The translations under genes were made by a program, and so were the position numbers. Below the pieces are notes generated by a model. The model saw only the letters and a list, made by a program, of their open reading frames with translations. It ran no database searches and was not told the origin of the DNA. A stretch of DNA of 64,000 nucleotides from the NCBI GenBank assembly GCA_028564675.1, contig JAOVVO010000065.1, positions 1 through 64,000 on the forward strand. Direction: 5' to 3'. How positions within the stretch are numbered: position 1 is the stretch's first letter; every line of letters starts with the position of its first letter. This document shows, one piece after another, positions 1 through 10,165 of this stretch. This DNA comes from Onchocerca lupi. Lineage: Eukaryota; Nematoda; Chromadorea; Rhabditida; Onchocercidae.

Positions 1-1
1 G

Positions 2-62
<61 letters not shown>
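1..62. repeat. (TA)n microsatellite
   Basis: Almost uninterrupted TA dinucleotides from about position 4 to 60, in the last visible GPI intron or close to the next exon off-window. Confidence 0.95.
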
Positions 63-68
<6 letters not shown>

Positions 69-268
69 GCCTAAAAAAACTGCTTTTATCGTTATGATTT
101 CTGAGTTTCAAAAACGAAAGAAATGAATCATTAGCAAACTATCAAAATTGAAACAGACGTAGTTCCAAATATCCGATTAAACTGATTATATTTTTTCGTA
201 ACACAAGTGAAGCAACAATATCAAGTCTTAATAAAATTATGGCAGCAATGAAATGGACAAGTGCTTAC

Positions 269-3146
269 ATCATGATGGAGATTCTGCCTTATCGGATTTA
301 GCGACTTTACCGGTGCAATGAAATCACAAGGGATAAGTCGAGTGCCTAAAATATACAATTATATGAAAACACTAATAAAGAACAGAATAAGACCAAAATA
401 TAACTGATCGGAGGTTGAAAAACACACTTCCTAAAGCCATATATGATTCAGATAAATCTACAAAGAAGCACATTTAGTCTAAAGATAGTTTTGCACTTTA
501 ATCGCATAACGATAATAGAACAAAGACAAAGCATTCCTTGATGTAAAAGCTGATAAAAGGCATGTTGGCCATTAGTTCCAGGTTCACCCCAGACAACTGG
601 CCCAGTGGGGAAATCGACACGGTTCCCATCTCTGAAAAATTAAACAAACTATGAGGCATTTTAAATCATCGTAAACCTTCACGTTAATTGAGCAATTTAA
701 ACGATAAGACAAAGAACTTTTTAATAATAACAACCAGGAGAAGATAGAGATAGAACTAACCTCATTACAAATTTTCCGTTACTTTCCATATCACCCTGTT
801 GAAAGTAAGCTGCAAATCGATGCAAATATTGATCATATGGTAGGAGAGCATGTGTTTCAGCTTTGAAACAATTAATGTAGAGAACACCAAGTAGAGCCAT
901 AATTATTGGTATCTATAAAGGCGCATTTATTTCAAATATATTCCCCTTTGTTTGAATAAAACTTCTCCAATAAATACATCTATAAATAATAAGTAAATGT
1001 AATTTGTAAGTAGAAACTGATACCATCATCAAAAGTTCATTTCTTTCAATATGTAGCAGAAAAAAAAAAAGCAAACATTTTTTTCAACTGGTTCATTTAG
1101 AAAATGCTCATCAGCAGCGTTCGCGCCTTTCAATAATTTATTGAAATTATCGAAACCAATATGTACGGCAATAGAAAGTCCAATAGCAGACCACAATGAA
1201 TAACGGCCTCCGACCCAATCCCAGAATCCGAACATGTTATTTTCATCAATACCAAACTCACGAACTTTTGGACCATTTGTTGATAATGCTACGAAATGTT
1301 TAGCCACTGCTTCAGGATTCTATAATAAGATCAGAAAGATTTTTTAGCATATGACGTCCTCAACTTAAACGAGCAGTACTATGAACTATCAAATCACATG
1401 CAGTAAGTAAAGTTTTATAGCAGCGGAAAAATCTTTATAGCAGTTAATGGCGATATTTTCGAAGAGGAACTGAGGTTTGGTAAATATTATTCAAAAATAA
1501 TGCCTTAATAGTTTTTGTAGGATTTTTCAATATATAAAAAGATTCTAAATATATATTTCTTAGTAAAATCAAATATACCAAGGCTTTGCTTAAAAACCAC
1601 TCCTTAGCTGATGTAGCGTTAGTGATCGTCTCTTGTGTTGTAAATGTTTTCGATGCAATGATAAATATGGTTGTTTCGGGTTTAATTTTCTTCAGTACCT
1701 GAAAAAACCATAGTACAAAGTAAAAAAATTAAAAAAAAACACTTTCTTGTGGAAAATTTTCAATATAAACATACCTCTGCTAAATGTGTACCGTCAATAT
1801 TGGAAACAAAATGAACATTTGGCCCAATCTGATAGTGTTTCAATGCTTCAGTTACCATTAGTGGCCCCTGAAAGTAAAAAAGTAGGTTTTCGTTGCCACA
1901 TATTTCAACAGAATCTAACTGAATTTCTCAAATCTCTATAGAATGAAAACAAACCAAATCAGAACCTCCGATACCAATATTGACAACATCGGTAATTGCT
2001 TCACCCGTATAACCTTTCCAAGTCCCACTAATCACTTGATCGCAAAACATTTTCATATGCTCCAGTACATTGTTAACATCACTCGTCACCTGCAAGACTC
2101 ATTCAACAGAGTGCCGACATTATTACTATTTTCTACTTACCTGGTCAATCATGTCCGTATGATTTAAAGATAAATGACTGCAATATAGAAAAAGCAAAGA
2201 TTAATTTACATAAAAACAAAAAGAATATACGATTCCGAATTTTTACTAATAATTGTTAGTAAATGGGAGTTAAGCGATATGCATTACCAATACTTTAATT
2301 AGCAGGCGGCTGATTTAATGAAAAATTATTGAGAGTTCTTAATAATGACTAAGGAATGATCAAGCAACATCCATATTACGGGAAATGATCAGATAGTGGT
2401 AGTTTTCTACATTAGTTTAGTAGAAAGTACTAATATGATGTTGGGATAATAAGCAATAATAAATATTTTGATAGCATTTGAGAAAAATGATGAGGAGTTT
2501 TCAAAAAATAGTACTTAACAGAGGAAAAAAATAGCAATACATTTTGTCCATCTAATGTGAGAGGTTTATTGTTGACGTTTCTTAAAGCAGTGTGCAAAAC
2601 GGCACGTCCTTCAGTGAAGTTGATTTTTTTCCCACTAAACATGTCTTGCCGCATATTCAGAACGTTTCTTGAATTCACCTAAAATAAACTTTCAGACTTA
2701 TTTCCTCCTTAAGTCCAAAATTATAATTACTATAAATATAAACATTATTGATCATTTATTGCTGGCAATTTCAAATAATAGTAATGGTTGTCAAACACCA
2801 ACACATCCGATTCCATTTCTATTAAGAATGATTGCAATTATAGATTAATCCCAAAAGAAATACTAACCAAATTGAACAGTTTCTTCATCGTTTCTTCATT
2901 GATAATATTTTTTGAATAATCAAAAAGAATCGGTCCATCAGGTGTATTCATTGTCAGACTGTAAAATCTTTTAGATAAAAGCTATACAATTCCAGTTTAA
3001 TGTTTCTAATGCTTCTAACCAACTAACCTATATTTTTGGAATCTTTGTGGATCTTGCTTGAATAAATCGGCCATCTTCAGATATTTACATTCCGATTCAA
3101 AATGTTGTTGGAGCTGTAAAAATGCGGGATCTTTGTGGAGTGACAT
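269..3146 (-). CDS. gpi-1: Glucose-6-phosphate isomerase, 3' end off window
   Basis: Cytosolic enzyme interconverting glucose-6-phosphate and fructose-6-phosphate in glycolysis. Ten exons read on the minus strand: 3146-3028, 2958-2868, 2678-2541, 2089-1955, 1867-1775, 1698-1579, 1319-1077, 912-761, 631-537, 345-269; phases agree throughout. The start MSLHKDPAF leads into a typical GPI N-terminus. The sugar-binding loop IGIGGSDLGP is formed across an exon junction (1955/1867). The PROSITE-type signature WDWVGGRYSLWSAIG lies in the 1077-1319 exon. The pair corresponding to catalytic Glu357 and His388 of mammalian GPI is present (MESNGK and NGQHAF) with the same spacing. The C-terminal part, including the catalytic lysine and second signature, lies beyond position 1. 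An acceptor (AG 3171-3170) 23 nt before the ATG fits trans-splicing. Oddity: the junction 537/345 has no GT donor. Confidence 0.95.
2141..2177 (-). other. Cryptic or poison exon candidate in GPI intron 3
   Basis: On the minus strand a 37-nt segment is preceded by a good acceptor (ctatattgcag) and followed by a consensus donor (CAG|gtaagt). The flanking GPI exons join in phase 0 without it and match the family. Included in that phase it reads SFIFKSYGHD followed by TGA, a premature stop. It may be a regulated poison exon or simply fortuitous splice signals. Confidence 0.35.
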
Positions 3147-5145
3147 TCGGTTTGGAATACGATGATCGGCTGCAATTCATTTCATATAATTTCTTAAAAT
3201 CGTCTTATTTATCAAACAGCAAAACGACAAATGGATAACCAGGACCAAAGAACATCAATGCTTATCATAGGCATAAAATATGTAAGAATGGTCGGAGCAA
3301 AGATCACGCAGAATTTTAAGTATACTTCAACAATAACGGTCAAAAAGCATTTTGCATCATAAAGCAAGGAGTAGAATTTTTATGAATTTGTAAACTTATT
3401 TTAACAATTACTCTTTAATACCTAATTATTCATTACTAATCCTTTGTAAAAGATGAGAGAAATTGACTTTTCAGACATTATATGCATTTTTGTCATTGTT
3501 GAAACTTCATTTTCATCGACACGAATTAAACTTAATACATTTCCACCAGTTCGTTACTTTATCCCCATTCTCTCTACTTTAACCACAAACAAAGGATTTG
3601 ATGAGTAATTTGACAGCTGGCCTTTGAGATGTATAACGGGAAATGAAGCCAAGTTCTTACGGCTAAATTCAGATCATCCGAACAATTTTGAGTGACAGAA
3701 GATAAACAGTGATGTCACCGATCTAACTAGCTAGTAATCAAGCCATTCTTATTCCTCCATCCTTAAAATGCAAAATGCAAAATGAATGTATATCAGCACT
3801 AAAATCGATTCAGTGTGTTGAACATTCACTGATGTATTATTATACGAAGGAGATATCAATTGCTCGCGAAAGATCTCGCAACTGCAACTTGCATTTTTCA
3901 TTTAGCACATTGTTAAAATTTTACTATTAGCGTGCTATATACATTAATCTTAATACTATCTGAAATGCAACTTGAATTCGCAAAAAATATTCCGCAGCAA
4001 GCCATTTGGTACTCTAAGCTATCCAAAGAAGCATTAACTTCATTAATTAAAGTCAAAAATAACAGCGTAAAATTCAGACGGATATTAAGCATTTATTACT
4101 TCCAATATCTTACAAAGATATATTAACTTCGCTAATCAAGTTAAACTCTGACGTACTACTTGTTTCCTTGAATGTCTGCGACGCCAGGGATAATAGCGTA
4201 ATTATCGGTGGTGACATTACTGTTAAAATGTTCGAAGTTGAATTATAGCTGTAGTTTGCAGCTTTGCTCGTCGTTTATTTTCCGAATAAATCGATATAGC
4301 AAGCTATCGTTTCGGCTTGCAACTGTAACCTAACCACCGCTTAATCCTTTATTTTCTATGAAAAGCAACAGGAAATAGTGCTGCTAGTGAAATTTGCATA
4401 AAATCAACATGTTAGTTCCAGTTAATTTTGTTACAGATTGCATGCTTAAACAAATATGTGATCACATAGAGAAAAAAGTATTTAAATGATAGTCCTGATG
4501 GAACAAAGAGTTGTAAATTAGTTGTTTACCAAAGATTAAGTTTAACTCTGGAACAAATGCTCTTGGGATTTTTTAGGTACTTTGCAACGATCCGAATAAT
4601 ATTGTCACATATGGATGTATTATCTTGTAAACATAAAACTGAATTCAATTCACTTAACAAAAAAGGGAAAACATTTGAAAATGCATATATTGCAATTCAT
4701 CAAATTCAATTACACCATTTTTCGCAAAAAATCGATTTATCACCATATTTTGAAATCAGTACTTCATTGCACTCGATAATATCATTTCAAAGAAACAGTG
4801 AAAAACAAAAAACAGAACAATGAACTTCAGATTTTGTGACCACAGATCATTAACAAATGCACAAACGTTCACTTCAAGAACTTCATATTAATTCCATGCA
4901 ATTTTTCAATTATTATTCATATTGAAAATACTTATAAAATTGGATAGCATATTTGAAACAAATAAATATTCTTATCTGGTTTGTGTTATATACAAACTTT
5001 ATAATCTAAGGTTTTAAACAATGCTTTATACCGAAAAATCAAATGACTTCCCTTTCATTTAAGGCAAGTTGTTCATTACGAGTTAGAAGAACTTCCTCAT
5101 TACAGTTCCGAAAATTACAATCTATCACTGTCGCTGTTTGAAAAG
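3147..5145. other. Intergenic region between TSG and GPI genes
   Basis: About 2 kb between the 3' end of the TSG gene and the GPI start, both on the minus strand. The short open frames here have no recognisable domain and no splice-supported extension. It should contain the GPI promoter and the TSG 3' untranslated region. I see no clear AATAAA signal for TSG. Confidence 0.5.
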
Positions 5146-6813
5146 TCAAAGTTCAGTTTGTCTCGCAAACATAAGGGAGTCATCAAAATCAGTGCAATAT
5201 TTACACCGTGCTGTAGTTGAACCGTATGGAAGACATGTATGTCCAATACATTCACAACAACCCGTATGAAACCATCGAAGCATCGATGCGCCAAGAATCT
5301 ATAATGACATCAACTGGGTTGTGAATTTATATATATATATATACGAACTAGAAGTGGTTCGAACTAATGCAGGAAAAGCTAAAACAGAAAAACAAAAAAG
5401 TAAACTCACCAAACACTGTCGACTGCATTGCTTATGTGACATGCACTTGTCTAGGTAAACTACCGTGCAATTCGTCTCTCGATGAGTTCTCTCTAATACT
5501 TTCATATTCTGACCTGGAATTTCGCGATTTTTTAATCCTAATTGACACAAAATTCAACTATGTTAATAAATAGACGAAAAAAAAAAGTAGGACTACAATA
5601 TATAATTACAACAATGCCAACCTCTGCGATCAAACGAATATTCGCGCAAGGCTGGAAATGTGTATGTCGTGCCAACTTTATTCACTCTAAAAAAAATTCA
5701 TTTCCACGTGAGATATTATTTATGTATAATTATAGATTTGATTACTCAAGATTAACTTACTGTTTGCTTGCCAATTAAAGATGACAGTGAAAAATGAATA
5801 TAATAACCACATATAATTATACATTATCTTGTATTGCCACAAATCATAAATTTTAATCTTTCAAATTCATTTTAGAATTGTATATTTATAAATGAACATT
5901 GTGTAATGAATCTGCTTTGTTACATATTAGATATATATAAGCAAATGCAATCTTTCATTCTTGGCAATTAATTCCGAAATGTATTTTTAAAAGGATAACA
6001 TACCGTGCAACTTCGTCGAAAACGATGATATCTTCATCGTCTTGATCGAATCGATCGACATAACTGTTCAGATGCAATGCCTCTTTATGTGGATTACATA
6101 GTCCTGCAAGAGAAATAGACAAAGCTGAATTTCAACTCAGCAATTTTTCTGCATTATTCTTGGTAATGAACATGGAGTGATCCGTTAAACATTTCGATGT
6201 TCTTCATTGATTTATTGTCTATCGTGATAGCAAAAATTAAAAAAAAAAAAAAAAAATCGATGAAACCAAATTAAGTGAATAGTACTATTTTAGAAAATTT
6301 AAACATATTAACCAGGTTGCTGATAATACTGTTTCATCAGTACTTGCAATGTTAAATTTGTGCAAATTACATTTGCAATGATTTTTTTTTTTAAATTTCA
6401 ACTTAAAATTCGAACTGACATTAATTTTGAATTTTGGCAAAGCAGCATTAAAAACTGCATTTAAGCATGCTTCTAATAATGCATAATGAAAAAGTTTCCT
6501 GTATAATACAATTATATAATACAGTAAGCAGTGATATTATTTGATAAATGATAAGAAGAATGAACATACCTACACAAGAGCAACATTGCATGTATTGCTT
6601 ATCAAGGCATTGAATGCATTCATTGCAGCACGAGCAATTCTTATGCAAAATATTATTACGATTGATCGAACAATTGCAAGCTTTTAGCAACATACACTTA
6701 CTCACTCGTGGGCCACATTCTGTTTCATTACAATCCATTGCTGCTTGCAAAAGATCTTGCAGAAGTGTACATAGCATCAACGGTAGCATCCATCCGATAA
6801 TATTTGCTATCAT
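5146..6813 (-). CDS. Twisted gastrulation (TSG) homologue, secreted BMP-binding protein
   Basis: Secreted cysteine-rich protein of the Twisted gastrulation family, which binds BMPs with chordin-type partners in the extracellular space. Exons on the minus strand: 6813-6570, 6103-6004, 5537-5410, 5298-5146. Exon 1 gives a signal peptide (hydrophobic LPLMLCTLLQ) and the N-terminal TSG cysteine block, with CSCCNECIQC and QCCSCVG; the exon 1/2 join gives CVGLCNP as in the family. Exon 3 holds the second conserved block (TNCTVVYLDKCM) and exon 4 the C-terminal block (RWFHTGCCECIG, then RCKYC). The spacing of exons 3 and 4 matches vertebrate TSG residue for residue across the intron. Oddity: exon 2's best donor (CACG|gtatgt) and exon 3's best acceptor (attag|GATT) are out of phase by one base, so intron 2's boundaries are uncertain. 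The leader after the acceptor (AG 6821-6820) is only 6 nt. Confidence 0.88.
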
Positions 6814-7973
6814 TTCATCCTGAAATCATGACATCCGATCAATTCAAGTATTTGAATAGACTTTCCGATTCACTCAAATAGTTCTTATACTTAAAATGAC
6901 AAGAATGATAAAATTTTAAATGAAAAAAAAAACGATCTCGATTCGAATAATTGTGAAAATCTAAAAATATTGAAATCAGCAATACTAGAATTTGATCAAA
7001 TATCAATCAAAGAGAACAGCAACAATTCTATTGAATAACTCAGTTCATATTATCGTTGCAGGCATATTTGCATCTAGATTTAGATGGTATTCTATAAATT
7101 CAGGTCTGATGATTCTTGTTCAATGGCAAAATTACCCATTGATTACATAATTCTTTTCCTCTCTGTTTATTTGAAAATATCATGAAAATGATTTTAAATG
7201 TCCCAAAAAAAGAAAGGACAGCATAATATAAGAAATAGAAGGAAGTTAGAAAGACATAGCATGACAAGTATTACATTGATTTCTTAATTCTGTACTTTTT
7301 CCAAGCTACTTTTTATCGAGCAAAAATTTTTTTTTTAAAGAAAAATTCGATAGAACAAAAACAATTTGAAGAAAAGAATGCTTTGGATAATCAAACAATT
7401 TTATCAAATATTCATTCTCTTAAATTATTTCCCAAATTCCAGTGAAGAGAAGAAAAAAAAAAAAAAAAAAAAAAACGATTAGTTATCAACTAAACCATCT
7501 GTATTATACTGCTGTAGAATAAAAAAGGCGTATCGCAGAAAGAATAAAATATGTCAAAATTTGAAAAAATAAAAATAGGAAATAATTTGCGAAAATGAAT
7601 AATGGGATAAAATCATTCTGTTAATTAAAGGATACTTATTCTTCGATCTCTCTATAACTAATTCCATATTTCACATAAATATTTATAAATTAGCAAACTA
7701 CATAGTTTACATCTGTACTTCACTTACTTTACAGTTATACATAAACATTTTTAGCAAAAGATGTGACCTTGGAGACTGACCTGAATCAATTTTTTCTAGA
7801 TATTTTCACGTCCACTGTGTCTTTTTATGTACATCTAATTTGATTGCAGAATTTAAAAAGCGCCTTTTTATATTCTTTTAATTCTAATTTACAAATTTAT
7901 TATACACATAAATTTATATCAAAGAGCGAATTAAAATGAATTATTCAATATGTTGACAATCTGCCCGTACTAC

Positions 7974-8021
7974 CAGAGAGAGAGAGAGAGAGAGAGGGAA
8001 AGAAAGAGAGAGAGAGAGAGA
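7974..8021. repeat. (GA)n microsatellite
   Basis: Tract of GA dinucleotides with a short ggaaagaaa interruption. Confidence 0.95.
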
Positions 8022-8119
8022 CTAATGATAGACTTTATTTGAAGCATAATAATGTAACTAAGAAATTGTTGAATACGGTCCCTTTCATCAAGTTTTCAGA
8101 CAACGGCAATATCTAAATA

Positions 8120-8580
8120 AAGATTAACTTATCTTAGCTTTCCCTTTCTTGAATTAAATTCATTTAACTTACAATTTCCTCTAATTTGATTCAGCTCTAT
8201 TTATAATTTATACCTAGCTACTTCTAGTCTAGATTAACTTTCTCTCAATTACAACTTATCTTAGTTCTTTCTATTCTGATTCAATCTCCTCTAAACTTGC
8301 AATTTATTCTCGGCTCTCTCTCTCTCTCTCTATTTTGATTCAATTATCTTTAAATTATAACTTATCTTAGTTCCTCTTAGCCAGGAACTAACTCCTGTAA
8401 TTTATAAATTATATTTACCTCTTCTAGTCTCGATTAATTCTTTCTAACAACTTACTCTGATCTATTCTAATCTGTAACTTCTCACTTATCAAATCAGCTC
8501 CCTCTAATTTAACTTAACCTCTTTTAATTTGTAACTTACCCGACTCCTTTATCCTAATTTAATTTTTCTCAACTTAATTC
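8120..8580. repeat. Degenerate pyrimidine-rich repeat array
   Basis: The phrase aacttatcttag recurs at 8126, 8253 and 8359 (spacings 127 and 106), and cttctagtct recurs near 8221 and 8420. CTCTAATTT-type phrases fill the gaps. The plus strand is strongly T/C-rich with a CT microsatellite near 8318. It looks like an old, decayed satellite-like array. Confidence 0.6.
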
Positions 8581-8687
8581 CGCAGTAAAATTAATAGATA
8601 ACAACATACTCTTCGACAAAAAAGCAAAAAGGTGACACTGGATAATAGTAATTTCAGGGTCATTGCATCTACCAACAGATAAAAATT

Positions 8688-8799
8688 ACGAATAGAGAGT
8701 ATGCAAAATAGGAGGACGAATAGAGAGTATGCAAAATAGAACGATGAATGGAGAATATGCAAAATAGAAGAATGAATAGAGAGTATGTAAAAGAGGAGG
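8688..8799. repeat. 28-bp tandem repeat, four copies
   Basis: Four consecutive 28-bp units built on gaatagagagtatgcaaaat, with a few substitutions per unit. Units start at 8688, 8716, 8744 and 8772. The period is not a multiple of three. Confidence 0.93.
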
Positions 8800-8895
8800 A
8801 AAAGATTCTAACATTTCGTAAAAAGCGTTTTGGCAGAGAAAAAGAGAATTGGATAAATGATAATCTACCATGCTATTCTAACTGTTGGTTTAGGT

Positions 8896-8975
8896 ACGTG
8901 TATAGACGTACGCTCACGTGTTTAGACGTGCGCTTGCGTGTCCAAACATAGTCTTACGTGTCTGGACGTGCATAG
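8896..8975. repeat. 20-bp CpG-containing tandem repeat, four copies
   Basis: Four 20-bp units resembling acgtgtttagacgtgcgctt, starting at 8896, 8916, 8936 and 8956. The unit is unusually CpG-rich for this AT-rich region. The first junction makes a CACGTG E-box at 8915-8920. Confidence 0.9.
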
Positions 8976-9269
8976 TGTGTGGGAAATGGGAAAGTTGGGC
9001 TCCTCGCAAGTGATTTGAATGGCTAACACAAGTGATTTAAAGAACTGAAATATGAAAAGTGTGATATTCGGATAATTCCAGTCATTAGACTATTATATAT
9101 AAAAATATTTACTTAGATTTAAAAAACCAATACAAAATCTTCAAAAGAGAAGTCAAAGATCACCATGATATCTCGGTAGATACAACCAAGCTAATTATCT
9201 AAGCCATCTCGTTCGAACTTGCGATTTGTTCACATTCGGACAGATTCATTCACTCAGTTGTCTTCAGAT

Positions 9270-9302
<33 letters not shown>
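9270..9302. repeat. Poly(T) tract
   Basis: Uninterrupted run of T of roughly 32 bases. Confidence 0.9.
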
Positions 9303-9306
<4 letters not shown>

Positions 9307-9761
9307 CCGTAAATCTTTCATATGTGCAACTATCATTCGCAAAAATTTGCAAAAAATTTCTCATTATTTTGTATTTCTACGATTTCTCTCAAGAAATCAT
9401 TTTCAATAACTAACCTACCATAGCCCTCACCACTAGTTTTTAAAACCAAGACAAGCCAAAGCCTTATCTTCTAAGCAACCTAATCATTTCAATTAACCTG
9501 TCCCTTCGTTATTCTATGATTAGGAAAATCAAATAATTATTTATTGCAGAAATATCGAGCATTGATACGCTATAAAAAGAAACTTGACCAATTGTTGAAA
9601 TAGATCGATAAGAGGGGAAAATGAAAATTTATGATTTAATTGAGAAAGCACATGGAAAACATGGATGGAAGAAAATCAGCAATCATGGCATAATGTTGTA
9701 AATGGTAGTTCAATCTTTTCGATTTCCAAAAATATTTGCGTAATTAGCTTTAGGAATGATC

Positions 9762-10165
9762 GAATTTGCCTTTTATTTCATTTGCACAAAATTCGAGTAA
9801 CTTGTAAAATATATTTTAACATTTTATTAGCAAAAGTATTAAATGTTAATTTCGATATTTTATAATTTTCAAAAAAGTTTTCGTAATTAATTCTAGGGAT
9901 AGTGGTATCCATGGTATCCAAATGTTTTCGTAATTTGGTTATATCTCATCTGTATCTCAGATCAAAATTTTGCAGCTCTACTTCTATCTTGTCCACATAA
10001 ATATCCTGCTTCCCATTTTATGCTTTTTTTCTAGGATATACATTTTTATGTTCAAATTTGCTTTTATTTTATTTACGCAGTATTCGAATTATTTGTAGAT
10101 TAAATCTTAACTTTTTTTTTTTTATTAGGAAAAGCATTAAATGTTAGTTTCGATATTTTGTATTT
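9762..10165. repeat. Diverged direct duplication
   Basis: Segments 9762-9865 and about 10060-10162 align along their length: both run from gctttta/gcctttta through ttatttcatttgc/ttattttatttacgc, attcga, tttattag and end in taaatgtta plus ttcgatattttgta/ata. The spacing is about 298 bp. Neither copy is open in a consistent frame. Confidence 0.7.

Noticed and set aside
6614..6823. Plus-strand open frame over TSG exon 1
   Set aside because: Antisense of a conserved cysteine-rich exon; no independent support.
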